Positions 50,232 to 58,671 of a stretch of DNA of 64,000 nucleotides are shown here, one piece after another. The DNA comes from Dyadobacter diqingensis (GTDB taxonomy: Bacteria; Bacteroidota; Bacteroidia; Cytophagales; Spirosomataceae): contig NZ_JAMXKF010000008.1 in the NCBI RefSeq assembly GCF_024220585.1, forward strand, positions 62,001 through 126,000. Direction: 5' to 3'. The first letter of the stretch is position 1, and the number at the start of each line of letters is the position of its first letter. The notes beneath the pieces were generated by a model, which saw only the letters and a program-made list of their open reading frames with translations, was not told the DNA's origin and ran no database searches. The position numbers and the translations under genes are program-made.

Positions 50232-51080
50232 TCACCCATGCTTCTTCGGCGTAACCCCAAACTTTTCCTTATACATTTTTATGAAATGAGAAACACTTTC
50301 ATATCCGATCTCAGTGCTGATCTCGGTTACGTTTTTGGTGTTGTTTCTTAGTAGAAAATCGGCGTAGTCCAGCCGTTTATTTTTCAGCCAAAGGGCTGGT
50401 GACGTTTTAAATTCGTCCTGGAAATCACGCTTGAAGGCGGAAAGACTACGGCCAGACAACCGTGCTAATTCATTTAACGTTAATGGTTTAAGGTAATAGC
50501 TGTTCATCAAAAATGACAAATCCACCTTTTCCCCAATATAAAGGCTGTAAAGATTTGCCCGTAGCTGTTTTGAAGTGTCCAGTTCCAGCAGGTGTAAAAG
50601 CAATTCCTGAAATTTCAGTCTCAAAAAGTGATTTTTTAATTCTGTCCTTGACCGGAAATAGGGAAAAACAGACTGGATGAACTTCTCGAAGTTATCATCC
50701 GATTTCAGCGGTAAAATTGGGTTTTCCAGCACCGTGGTCGTTTCATCCGGGTTAAAAAGCTCGGGATGCAGGTTTACAAATTCCTTTAAAAGCTTTTCAT
50801 CAAAGAAGAAAACAAGACTTTTGTAAGATTCGTTGATGGACTCGGACATCAGGTAAAAACCCCGCTGGACAAAAAGAATATCGCCTTTTTCCACATAAAC
50901 TTCCTGGGTCGGGCTGCTGAATTTCTTTTCTCCTTCCAGCACGACAATAACGGCATGCTCCTCAAAAAATACCTCATAACGTGAAGGGTAAACCTCGTTG
51001 CGATAAGCAACAAAGGTCATATCCTGAATCTTGAGGGATTCAAATTCCTGGGCGCTTATGTGGGATGGAACGCGGAGCAT
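50232..51080 (-). CDS. AraC-family transcriptional regulator
   Basis: A 282-residue regulator. The N-terminal cupin-like sensing part (about 1-165) has 'YEVFFEEHAVIVVLEGEKKFSS'. The C-terminal double helix-turn-helix (about 185-282) has 'LTLNELARLSGRSLSAFKRDFQDEF' and 'NVTEISTEIGYESVSHFIKMYKEKFGVTPKKHG'. The second helix-turn-helix shows the classic GYE-S--HF--MFK-like pattern. It follows ilvA after 6 nt on the same strand, so it is probably co-transcribed with it. Whether it regulates branched-chain genes is unknown. Confidence 0.93.
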   Translation of the reverse strand: MLRVPSHISAQEFESLKIQDMTFVAYRNEVYPSRYEVFFEEHAVIVVLEGEKKFSSPTQEVYVEKGDILFVQRGFYLMSESINESYKSLVFFFDEKLLKEFVNLHPELFNPDETTTVLENPILPLKSDDNFEKFIQSVFPYFRSRTELKNHFLRLKFQELLLHLLELDTSKQLRANLYSLYIGEKVDLSFLMNSYYLKPLTLNELARLSGRSLSAFKRDFQDEFKTSPALWLKNKRLDYADFLLRNNTKNVTEISTEIGYESVSHFIKMYKEKFGVTPKKHG

Positions 51081-51086
51081 GTTAAT

Positions 51087-52328
51087 TTAAACCATAAACT
51101 GAAATAAATCCGGCTGGTCATTCAGGTATTCGTACACAATTCTATTTTCGTTCATACGCAGGATTAACGGGTCAAAGTCTTCCCGATTTTTTAATTCAAT
51201 ACCAACGAGTGCGGGACCTTGTTCCCGGTTTGTTTTCTTCACATATTCAAATCGTGCGATGTCATCATTAGGCCCGAGCACGTTCAGAAACTCCCGGAAA
51301 GCGCCGGAGCGCTGCGGGAAACGAATGATAAAATAATGTTTCAGACCTTCATAAAGCAAGGATCTCTCCTTGATTTCTTCCGTTCGTGTGATGTCGTTAT
51401 TGCCGCCGCTGATCAGGGCGACTACATTTTTGCCTTTAATTTCGTCTTTAACCATGTCCAGCGCAGCGACAGTTAGTGCTCCTGCCGGCTCGGCCACGAT
51501 CGCTTCTTCGTTGTAAAGCTGCAAAATGGTCGAGCAAACTTTTCCCTCAGGAACGAGTAAAACGTTGTCAAGACTTTTGCTGCAAATTTCAAAGGTGATA
51601 TCGCCGGCACGACGTACGGCGGCACCATCAACGAACTTATCAATATTGTCGAGTGTAACAACGTGCCCTTCCTCGATGGATTTTTGCATCGTAGGAGAAC
51701 CCAATGGTTCTACACCAATCAGTTGCGTTTTGGGAGAAAGCTGTTTGAAAACTGTTGAAATACCGGAAGCTAATCCGCCGCCGCCAATGGCCATTAAGAG
51801 GTAATCAATCCTGAAATTGGCATCTTTGAATATCTCCAGACCAACGGTTCCCTGTCCTTCGATAACTTGTAAATCGTCAAATGGATGTACAAATGTGGCG
51901 TTATTGGCATTTTGATATGTTACGGAAGCGTGATAGGCGTCATCGTAGGTATCACCTACCAGATGTACTTCCACCCACTCTTTTCCAAATAAACGAACCT
52001 GTTTGACTTTTTGGGCAGGCGTGGTCGTCGGCATAAATATGGCCCCTTTTACTTCCATTTTCCGACATGCGTACGCAACACCCTGGGCATGATTTCCTGC
52101 GCTCGCACACACGACACCGCCCGCCAGAGCTTCGGCGCTCAGGCTTGCCATTTTGTTATACGCACCTCTGATTTTATACGAACGAACCGTCTGCAGGTCT
52201 TCTCTTTTTAAATAAATATTGGCTTCATACTGCTCAGACAAGTGGGCGTTATAAAGCAATGGGGTATGGTTGATGATTCCACGAAGCCGTTCGGCAGCGA
52301 GGAAAATGTTGTCGAGTGTTGGGGACAT
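51087..52328 (-). CDS. ilvA: Threonine ammonia-lyase
   Basis: A 413-residue PLP enzyme that converts threonine to 2-oxobutyrate, the entry to isoleucine synthesis. The PLP lysine is in 'SYKIRGAYNKM', the glycine loop in 'LLMAIGGGGLASGIS', and 'SAGNHAQGVAYACR' is family-typical. The C-terminal ~80 residues ('EGLKHYFIIRFPQRSGAFREFLNVLGPNDDI') form one ACT-like regulatory domain. It is followed by an AraC gene and preceded by a nucleotidyltransferase/small-protein pair. It is placed between ilvC and leuC in the branched-chain locus. Confidence 0.95.
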   Translation of the reverse strand: MSPTLDNIFLAAERLRGIINHTPLLYNAHLSEQYEANIYLKREDLQTVRSYKIRGAYNKMASLSAEALAGGVVCASAGNHAQGVAYACRKMEVKGAIFMPTTTPAQKVKQVRLFGKEWVEVHLVGDTYDDAYHASVTYQNANNATFVHPFDDLQVIEGQGTVGLEIFKDANFRIDYLLMAIGGGGLASGISTVFKQLSPKTQLIGVEPLGSPTMQKSIEEGHVVTLDNIDKFVDGAAVRRAGDITFEICSKSLDNVLLVPEGKVCSTILQLYNEEAIVAEPAGALTVAALDMVKDEIKGKNVVALISGGNNDITRTEEIKERSLLYEGLKHYFIIRFPQRSGAFREFLNVLGPNDDIARFEYVKKTNREQGPALVGIELKNREDFDPLILRMNENRIVYEYLNDQPDLFQFMV

Positions 52329-52346
52329 ATTTAATAAAAGGTTCTT

Positions 52347-52553
52347 TTATGCAGCAATTTGAACCTTGGCGTTTGTTGCTTGAGATAGTAAGTCAGCCAG
52401 TTGTTGCGACAATTCTTTTTTCAGAGAAATGTACTGATTAATAATTAGATTTTCTGATCCTGAGTCCACATGCCTTTTAATCATGTTTTCCACACGACGG
52501 ATTTTTTCAAGGGTATGAAAAATTTCTATTTCAAGTTCATCGTGAATTTCCAT
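52347..52553 (-). CDS. Small helical partner of the nucleotidyltransferase-like protein
   Basis: A 68-residue protein ('DELEIEIFHTLEKIRRVENMIKRHVDSG...ISLKKELSQQLADLLSQA') that is all-helical with heptad-like Leu spacing. It starts 2 nt after the nucleotidyltransferase-like stop, the tight coupling typical of toxin-antitoxin pairs. I do not recognise a named family. It has no HEPN Rx4-6H motif that I can confirm. Confidence 0.72.
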   Translation of the reverse strand: MEIHDELEIEIFHTLEKIRRVENMIKRHVDSGSENLIINQYISLKKELSQQLADLLSQATNAKVQIAA

Positions 52554-52555
52554 AA

Positions 52556-52993
52556 TCAGAATTTTAGTTCAATGAATCCTTTCCGTCTATTCTTTCTATC
52601 GGATGTGAAGAAATGAAACCAGTCTAACTTGTCAAATTGTGTCAGATCAAAATTAGGATGATCGTCAGGAAAGACTTTCACATAATACAAATCTACAAAT
52701 TCTTGCCTCTCTTTTAAAGCGGTTAACTGATTCTCTTTTGATTCGAAATGTTGAAAATTAATAAATACAACAATGTCTATATCATTAGGATCATGTTTCT
52801 GTGTTACAAAACTCCCATCAACCCATATTGTAAAATCATCGGGTATGATGCTTTGGACACCGTTGATAAAAGTGGACAGTGTGGAAAGAAGTAATTTGCG
52901 GCGTTGATCAAACCCGAAAACTGCTTCAAACTCATTTAGATCTGGTGTGTGTGCTTTGTATGGAAACAGATTTCCATTATTGTCAAACTCCAT
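52556..52993 (-). CDS. Nucleotidyltransferase-like protein (MNT-type, DUF6932-like)
   Basis: A 145-residue protein with a nucleotidyltransferase core: 'WVDGSFVTQKHDPNDIDIVVFI' holds the GS motif and the paired metal-binding aspartates (D-I-D). An N-terminal 'NNGNLFPYKAHTPDLNEFEAVFGF' and C-terminal 'HFFTSDRKNRRKGFIELKF' flank it. Such small stand-alone minimal nucleotidyltransferases are often antitoxin or toxin components paired with a small helical protein, as here. It lies after the ilvC terminator (53009-53038), so it is transcribed separately from ilvC. Confidence 0.8.
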   Translation of the reverse strand: MEFDNNGNLFPYKAHTPDLNEFEAVFGFDQRRKLLLSTLSTFINGVQSIIPDDFTIWVDGSFVTQKHDPNDIDIVVFINFQHFESKENQLTALKERQEFVDLYYVKVFPDDHPNFDLTQFDKLDWFHFFTSDRKNRRKGFIELKF

Positions 52994-53008
52994 AATTATT
53001 TAAAAAAG

Positions 53009-53038
53009 TACCCCTGACTCTTAACGAAATCAGGGGTA
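53009..53038 (-). terminator. Intrinsic terminator after ilvC
   Basis: Stem TACCCCTGA / TCAGGGGTA with a 12-nt loop, followed on the minus strand by a six-U tract, 47 nt after the ilvC stop. Confidence 0.92.
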
Positions 53039-53085
53039 TATATTTTTCAAATTTCAAAAAAGAAACCTGACTTGAAATCAGCGAA

Positions 53086-54132
53086 TTATCCGCGCTCAGG
53101 ACGAAGGCTACGTACCGTAGTACCTGCACGCCAGATTTCTGACTCACGAAGTTCAGCTAATTCTTCTTCCAATTTCACGCGGTAGTCAGGCTGTGAGTTA
53201 CGAGTGATGGAGATATTAGCTTGTTCTCCTGATTTTACAGAATTGTAAAGTTGTTCGAAAACCGGCTTAGTAGCGTCACGGAAAGGTTTCCACCAGTCAA
53301 GAGCACCACGTTGAGCAGTTGTTGAACAGTTTGCGTACATCCAGTCCATACCGTTTTCAGCAACAAGAGGCATCAATGATTGAGTCAATTCTTCAACTGT
53401 TTCATTGAAAGCTTCTGATGGTGTGTGTCCGTTTGAACGAAGAACTTCATACTGAGCAGCAAAAATTCCCTGGATAGCACCCATCAAAGTACCACGCTCA
53501 CCTGTAAGGTCAGAAGTTACTTCACGGTAGAAATCAGTTTCGAACAAATATCCTGAACCAACACCGATACCCATTGCGATACATTTTTCACGTGCTTTAC
53601 CAGTTGCATCCTGGAACACAGCGAAAGATGAGTTCAAGCCTTTTCCTTCTACAAACAAACGACGAAGAGAAGTTCCTGATCCTTTTGGCGCTACAAGATA
53701 AACATCTACGTCAGCAGGAGGAACGATTCCAGTTTGATCTTTATAAGTTACACCGAAACCATGTGAGAAATACAATGATTTACCGGCAGTCAAATTAGCC
53801 TTAACAGTTGGCCATAATTCGATTTGAGCGGCGTCAGAAAGAAGGTAGCAAATGATTGTTCCTTTTGCCAATGCTTCTTCAAGTTCGAAAAGCGTTTCAC
53901 CAGGAACCCATCCGTCAGCAATCGCTTTATCCCATGATTTACCACCTTTACGTTGTCCAACGATTACGTTGAATCCGTTGTCACGCATGTTTAAGCTTTG
54001 ACCAGGACCTTGAACACCGTATCCGATCACGGCAATAGTTTCAGTAGATAGTACTTCGCGCGCTTTTTCTAGTGGGAACTCTTCGCGGGTTACTACTTCT
54101 TCTTCGACCCCGCCGAAATTTAATTTTGCCAT
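53086..54132 (-). CDS. ilvC: Ketol-acid reductoisomerase
   Basis: A 348-residue IlvC that isomerises and reduces acetolactate or acetohydroxybutyrate with NADPH. The N-terminal Rossmann motif is 'IAVIGYGVQGPGQSLNMRDNGFNVIVGQRKG'. The knotted C-terminal domain has 'ETDFYREVTSDLTGERGTLMGAIQG', with acidic Mg ligands, and 'NCSTTAQRGALDW'. It is highly codon-biased, like icd. The upstream gap to ilvN (54133-54362) contains a mini-palindrome cluster and no attenuator-like leader. Confidence 0.96.
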   Translation of the reverse strand: MAKLNFGGVEEEVVTREEFPLEKAREVLSTETIAVIGYGVQGPGQSLNMRDNGFNVIVGQRKGGKSWDKAIADGWVPGETLFELEEALAKGTIICYLLSDAAQIELWPTVKANLTAGKSLYFSHGFGVTYKDQTGIVPPADVDVYLVAPKGSGTSLRRLFVEGKGLNSSFAVFQDATGKAREKCIAMGIGVGSGYLFETDFYREVTSDLTGERGTLMGAIQGIFAAQYEVLRSNGHTPSEAFNETVEELTQSLMPLVAENGMDWMYANCSTTAQRGALDWWKPFRDATKPVFEQLYNSVKSGEQANISITRNSQPDYRVKLEEELAELRESEIWRAGTTVRSLRPERG

Positions 54133-54225
54133 TGATTATTAATTGAATTATTGATTACTTAATTAAAGGACAATATTACTAAAAATGGATTTGATACTTA
54201 TTGATAAACATGTTATTAAACAGGC

Positions 54226-54340
54226 AACTCCTACGGAGTTTTGTCAAATCTGGAATTACTAGATTCTATAAACACTTCGGAGAAGTATCCTGTTTATAGC
54301 CATTACGTGTGTTAGTCCAATAATGGGCTCTGGAAGAGCC
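54226..54340. repeat. Mini-palindrome cluster, locus 4
   Basis: AACTCC-tac-GGAGTT (54226-54240), ACTTC-gga-GAAGT (54274-54286) and GGCTCT-gga-AGAGCC (54326-54340), starting 48 and 52 nt apart. The middle one is enclosed by CTATAAACA ... TGTTTATAG (54266-54299). TTAAACAGGC precedes the first, as at locus 1. Intergenic between ilvN and ilvC. Confidence 0.72.
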
Positions 54341-54362
54341 TCCTGATCATAACACAACGTTA

Positions 54363-54896
54363 TTACATGTAATACTCCCACTCAGCTTCCGGCAGATAAT
54401 CTACCAGTGTCTGAGGTGATTTGCTTACCGCTACACGTCCCGAGCGTACAAATTCAAGGATTTCGTGTGGTTTGATATAGTTGAAGAATTCGAAAATTTC
54501 TTCTTCCGTACCTGTTTTTTGAATGATCACATAAGTCAGGTGCCAGTAAACAACCCAAGCTTTGTACACTTTGTTGATCGTTTCGATATCAAGCGGTTTT
54601 GCTCCTATTGGCGTGGAAATCTTGAACATCGCAATTTCATTGTAAGCGATATCGTCGTTCAGATACCCGAAAACAGCCAGAACTTCAATAACCTTACGGA
54701 TCTGACGAACAAGTTTTTCAACAGCTTCACGTGATTCATGACGAATGACGATGGTAAAGCGGGAAATACCCTTACGTTCCGTTTCCGAAACCGTCAGACT
54801 ATCAATATTGATACGGCGACGGGTGAAAATGGTTGTGATCTTATTTAATATCCCAATCGTATTTTCGGTAAATACGCAAATGGTGTAAGTTGTCAT
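54363..54896 (-). CDS. ilvN: Acetolactate synthase small (regulatory) subunit
   Basis: A 177-residue regulatory subunit. The N-terminal ACT domain 'TYTICVFTENTIGILNKITTIFTRRRINIDSLTVSETERKGISRFTIVI' (about 2-75) binds valine. The C-terminal part (about 90-177) supports catalytic-subunit contact and ends in 'LPEAEWEYYM'. It lies 55 nt after ilvB on the same strand. In Bacteroidota this subunit has one ACT domain, as here. Confidence 0.94.
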   Translation of the reverse strand: MTTYTICVFTENTIGILNKITTIFTRRRINIDSLTVSETERKGISRFTIVIRHESREAVEKLVRQIRKVIEVLAVFGYLNDDIAYNEIAMFKISTPIGAKPLDIETINKVYKAWVVYWHLTYVIIQKTGTEEEIFEFFNYIKPHEILEFVRSGRVAVSKSPQTLVDYLPEAEWEYYM

Positions 54897-54951
54897 GATT
54901 CTTTTAATGTCTAGTGAAAAAATGCAAGTGATTTTTGAGAGTTCAGTTACA

Positions 54952-56712
54952 TTATTCTAGTCTGATATCCGCTACACAAGCTCCTGTTGGAACCATTGGG
55001 AACACGTTTTCTTCTTTTTCGACCAGTACTTCCAATAAATATGGTTTGTCGGAAGCCAGCATTTTATCAAGTGAATCGTTAAGATCTTCACGTGCACCGC
55101 AAGTATGTCCGTCGATACCGAAACCTTTTGCAATTGTGATAAAATCAGGATTTTGCAGCTCAACAAATGAATAGCGTTTCTGGTGGAAAAGCTGTTGCCA
55201 CTGGCGAACCATCCCTAAGAAGTTGTTATTCAGGATAATGATCTTAACCGGTAGGCCACTTTGTGCAATGGTTCCCAATTCCTGGATCGTCATCTGAAAA
55301 CAGCCGTCACCGATAATCGAAACAACTTCACGGTCAGGCGCTCCTACTTTTGCACCGAAAGCCGCTGGTAAAGCATATCCCATCGTGCCCAATCCTCCTG
55401 AAGTGATGAAAGAATTTGCTTTTTTGAACTGGTAATAACGAGCCGTCATCATCTGGTGCTGACCAACATCCGCTACAATTACCGCTTCACCTTTTGTTTT
55501 ATCAGAAAGTGTGCGGATTACTTCCGCCATCTTTATTTTCTCTGTTGTAGGAGCAAGTTCCGGCTGCGTGATTTTTTCGTCCTCAATCGCATCGAATTTC
55601 TTGAATTCTGCCCGCCATGTTTCGTGATTATTTTCATTCACAAGTGGCAAAAGCATTTCCAAAGCTTTTTTTGCATCACCCACAACCGGTGCATCTGCCT
55701 TCTTTATTTTATCAATTTCGGCAGGATCGATTTCGATATGAACCACTTTGGCTTGCTTTGCATAACGGCTCAGATCGCCGGTTACACGGTCATCGAAACG
55801 CATACCGATCGCGATGATAAGGTCACACTGGTTCGTAAGAACGTTGGTTCCATAGTTGCCATGCATTCCTAACCAACCTACATAATTCGGGTGATCGACA
55901 GAAACAGACGAAAGACCTAACAGTGTTGAAGCGGCAGGAACATCTGTTTTTTCAATAAATTTCAGCAACTCTTGCTCAGCACCAGCGATTTGTACGCCAT
56001 GTCCGAAGAACAAAAACGGACGTTTAGCTTCATTGATAAGCTTTGCAGCCGCCTCAACCTGATCTTCTTTTGGGGATAGGCGTGGGCGATAGCTAAGCAA
56101 CTTTTCACATTTTTTGTGTGAAAAAGGTTTAGTCATCAGTTTTTGCTGCGCATCTTTTGTGATATCGATCAGTACTGGTCCGGGGCGGCCGGATTTTGCT
56201 ATATAAAATGCCTTGGCAATAATTTCAGGAATTTCATCAGCATTGGTAATCTGGTAGTTCCATTTGGTAATCGGAATGGTAACCCCCATGATATCTGTTT
56301 CCTGGAAAGCATCTGTCCCGAGCAAATGAGATCCAACCTGACCAACAATACAGACCATTGGCGTAGAATCAATGATGGCGTCTGCGATGCCTGTCACAAG
56401 ATTTGTCGCACCTGGGCCTGATGTTGCCAAACATACGCCAACCTTACCGCTGATACGGGCGAATCCTTCTGCTGCATGTGCGGCACCTTGTTCGTGGCGT
56501 ACGAGAATATGATTGACTTGTTCCTGATAATCATAGATAGCATCGTAAACAGGCATAATTGCCCCGCCCGGATATCCAAAAATCGTTTCGACGCCTTCGG
56601 CAATCAATGACTGGATCAGTGCGTGAGAACCGTTGATCAGTTCTGGTGTTGCTACCGAAACTGGCTGCTCAGCGATTTCGGTTGTTTGTGTTTGGTTTTC
56701 ATTAAATTCCAT
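54952..56712 (-). CDS. ilvB: Acetolactate synthase large subunit
   Basis: A 586-residue thiamine-diphosphate enzyme that makes acetolactate (valine/leucine) and acetohydroxybutyrate (isoleucine). Motifs: 'VETIFGYPGGAIMPVYDAI' and 'RHEQGAAHAAEGFAR' (catalytic Glu), a central FAD-binding domain, and the ThDP motif 'IIGDGCFQMTIQELGTIAQSGLPVKIIILNNNFLGMVRQWQ'. The ATG at 56712 gives a ~22-residue N-terminal lead before 'ELINGSHALIQSLIAEG'. It sits 80 nt after ilvD and forms the ilvDBN run. Confidence 0.96.
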   Translation of the reverse strand: MEFNENQTQTTEIAEQPVSVATPELINGSHALIQSLIAEGVETIFGYPGGAIMPVYDAIYDYQEQVNHILVRHEQGAAHAAEGFARISGKVGVCLATSGPGATNLVTGIADAIIDSTPMVCIVGQVGSHLLGTDAFQETDIMGVTIPITKWNYQITNADEIPEIIAKAFYIAKSGRPGPVLIDITKDAQQKLMTKPFSHKKCEKLLSYRPRLSPKEDQVEAAAKLINEAKRPFLFFGHGVQIAGAEQELLKFIEKTDVPAASTLLGLSSVSVDHPNYVGWLGMHGNYGTNVLTNQCDLIIAIGMRFDDRVTGDLSRYAKQAKVVHIEIDPAEIDKIKKADAPVVGDAKKALEMLLPLVNENNHETWRAEFKKFDAIEDEKITQPELAPTTEKIKMAEVIRTLSDKTKGEAVIVADVGQHQMMTARYYQFKKANSFITSGGLGTMGYALPAAFGAKVGAPDREVVSIIGDGCFQMTIQELGTIAQSGLPVKIIILNNNFLGMVRQWQQLFHQKRYSFVELQNPDFITIAKGFGIDGHTCGAREDLNDSLDKMLASDKPYLLEVLVEKEENVFPMVPTGACVADIRLE

Positions 56713-56792
56713 GACCTCTTACTTATTTAGTCGGATGAATTTCAAGCTTTCTATATTGGAAATTGTGTCGCCACAATTTTTTTGTTCTTCTA

Positions 56793-58478
56793 CTACGCTT
56801 CGTCAGTCACACATCCTTCACTGGCAGATTTTACCGTGCGGATATATCTTCCTAACATTCCTTTTGTAAATCTCGGTGCAGGCTGAACCCATGCTGCTTT
56901 ACGTGCTGCCAATTCTTCATCAGAAATATGAACGGTCAGCTGACGTGTGTTTGCATCGATGGTAATTCTGTCGCCATCTTTCACCAGCGCAATCGGACCT
57001 CCGTCAAATGCTTCCGGTGTGATGTGGCCTACCACAAATCCATGTGTTCCTCCTGAGAAGCGACCGTCTGTGATCAGTGCAATTTTATCGCCAAGTCCGG
57101 CTCCCATGACGGCAGATGTTGGTTTCAACATTTCTGACATCCCTGGTCCGCCTTTTGGTCCTGCATTACGAATAACAACCACGTGGCCTTCTTTAATTTC
57201 TCCTTTTGAAAGCATGGTGATAATCTCCGTTTCATGCTCGCAAATTTTCGCTTCTCCGTCAAATGTCAAACCTTCTTTACCCGTGATTTTCGCAACAGAA
57301 CCCTGCGGGGCCAAATTGCCGTATAAAACCTGGATATGTCCGGAAGACTTAATCGGCGTTTCCAGAGGGAAAATAATTTTTTGTGTTTCAAAATTAAGAT
57401 CCGGAGCCTCAGCCAAATCTTCTGCCAATGTTCTACCTGTTACGGTAAGACATTCGCCGTGAATTAGACCTTTTGAATACAAATATTTCATTACAGCAGG
57501 CACACCACCGATTTCCAGGATGTCCTCCATGTAATATTTGCCGCTTGGTTTCAGATCAGCGATAAAGGGTACGCGGTTAGAGATTTCCTGAATATCATCC
57601 AATGTCAAAGGAAGGTCTGCTGCACGTGCGATCGCCAGGAAGTGCAGTGCTGCGTTTGTAGAACCACCTAAGGCCATAACCACCGTCAATGCATTTTCAA
57701 GCGATTTTTTCGTGATGATATCTCTTGGAGTAATGTTCAGTTCAAGCAATTTTTTCATTGCCGCCCCGATTTTCTTACATTCTTCCTGTTTTCCTTCGTG
57801 TGTTGCAGGGTAAGAGCTGCTGAAAGGCAAACTTAGTCCCATCGCTTCAATCGAAGCAGCCATCGTGTTTGCCGTGTACATACCACCACAGGCACCCTGA
57901 CCAGGAATTGAATTCTGGATCACGCCTTTGTAATCTTCATCAGAAATATTGTTGGCGAATTTTTTACCAAGTGCTTCAAAAGCAGAAACGATATCCAGTT
58001 TTTGTCCTTTATAATGTCCTGAACGGATTGTTCCGCCATAAACCATAATTGAAGGGCGATCGATACGCGCCATGGCCATGATCGCACCCGGCATATTTTT
58101 GTCACAACCTACCACGGCGATAACACCATCGTACCATTGTGCGGAAACTACGGTTTCAATAGAATCGGCAATGATATCGCGACTTGGCAGGGAATAACGC
58201 ATACCGTCATTTCCATTTGTCATACCATCGGAAACTCCAATTGTGTTGAAGATCAAACCGACCATATCATTGGCAGTAATGCCCTGTTTCACATAAACAG
58301 AAAGTCCGTTTAAGTGCATATTACAAGGGTTTCCTTCATACCCGGTGCTGGCAATCCCGATTTGCGGTTTTGACATGTCAGCTTCTTTTAATCCAATACC
58401 GTAAAGCATTGCCTGAGCTGCCGGATTTGTAACTTCCTGGGTTAGGGTCTTTGAAAATTTGTTCAGTTCTGTCGCCAT
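56793..58478 (-). CDS. ilvD: Dihydroxy-acid dehydratase
   Basis: A 561-residue 4Fe-4S (or 2Fe-2S) dehydratase that makes 2-oxoisovalerate and 2-oxo-3-methylvalerate. Ligand cysteines are in 'GYEGNPCNMHL', 'AVVGCDKNMPGA' and 'GQGACGGMYTANTMAA'. The C-terminus 'ITDGRFSGGTHGFVVGHITPEA' is family-typical. The ATG at 58478 lies 24 nt after an attenuator terminator. As the first gene of the ilvDBN run, it carries the operon's leader. Confidence 0.96.
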   Translation of the reverse strand: MATELNKFSKTLTQEVTNPAAQAMLYGIGLKEADMSKPQIGIASTGYEGNPCNMHLNGLSVYVKQGITANDMVGLIFNTIGVSDGMTNGNDGMRYSLPSRDIIADSIETVVSAQWYDGVIAVVGCDKNMPGAIMAMARIDRPSIMVYGGTIRSGHYKGQKLDIVSAFEALGKKFANNISDEDYKGVIQNSIPGQGACGGMYTANTMAASIEAMGLSLPFSSSYPATHEGKQEECKKIGAAMKKLLELNITPRDIITKKSLENALTVVMALGGSTNAALHFLAIARAADLPLTLDDIQEISNRVPFIADLKPSGKYYMEDILEIGGVPAVMKYLYSKGLIHGECLTVTGRTLAEDLAEAPDLNFETQKIIFPLETPIKSSGHIQVLYGNLAPQGSVAKITGKEGLTFDGEAKICEHETEIITMLSKGEIKEGHVVVIRNAGPKGGPGMSEMLKPTSAVMGAGLGDKIALITDGRFSGGTHGFVVGHITPEAFDGGPIALVKDGDRITIDANTRQLTVHISDEELAARKAAWVQPAPRFTKGMLGRYIRTVKSASEGCVTDEA

Positions 58479-58501
58479 GGTGAATTATTATAAAATAAAA
58501 A

Positions 58502-58528
58502 CACCTCACTCAGTTATTGAGTGAGGTG
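58502..58528 (-). terminator. Attenuator terminator in front of ilvD
   Basis: Perfect 11-bp stem CACCTCACTCA / TGAGTGAGGTG with a 5-nt loop, followed on the minus strand by a U-tract (UUUUUAUUUUAU) and then the ilvD ATG after about 20 nt. The arm CACTCA can alternatively pair with TGAGTG at the leader stop codon (antiterminator). Confidence 0.82.
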
Positions 58529-58553
58529 CAGGTTATATACCGTAACATCCCAC

Positions 58554-58607
58554 TCACGCCTGGGGCGTGACTACAATCAGGAGGAGAATGAAACGGTTTG
58601 AAAACAT
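58554..58607 (-). CDS. ilvDBN leader peptide (MFSNRFILLLIVVTPQA)
   Basis: A 17-codon ORF upstream of the attenuator terminator. Residues 7-13 are Ile-Leu-Leu-Leu-Ile-Val-Val, seven regulated branched-chain codons in a row. Its last codons overlap a CACGCC / GGCGTG hairpin (58555-58569) that can serve as the pause hairpin (1:2). This matches the arrangement of enterobacterial ilv leaders, although it is not homologous to them. Confidence 0.88.
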   Translation of the reverse strand: MFSNRFILLLIVVTPQA

Positions 58608-58639
58608 AAATATCAGATAAAAACGAAAATTTTGATTTT

Positions 58640-58653
58640 AGCGAAATTTCGCT
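58640..58653 (-). promoter_or_regulatory. 14-bp perfect palindrome in the ilvD leader
   Basis: AGCGAAATTTCGCT, perfectly symmetric, 18 nt after the -7 element. A close variant occupies the same position in front of leuA. Candidate operator or RNA hairpin. Confidence 0.65.
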
Positions 58654-58671
58654 GACTCTCAGATTCTGTTA

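Noticed and set aside
58555..58569. Palindrome CACGCC-tgg-GGCGTG, at first counted with the mini-palindrome repeat family
   Set aside because: It lies in the coding end of the ilvD leader ORF and fits the pause hairpin of the attenuator; it lacks the TTTATAG linker of the repeat family.
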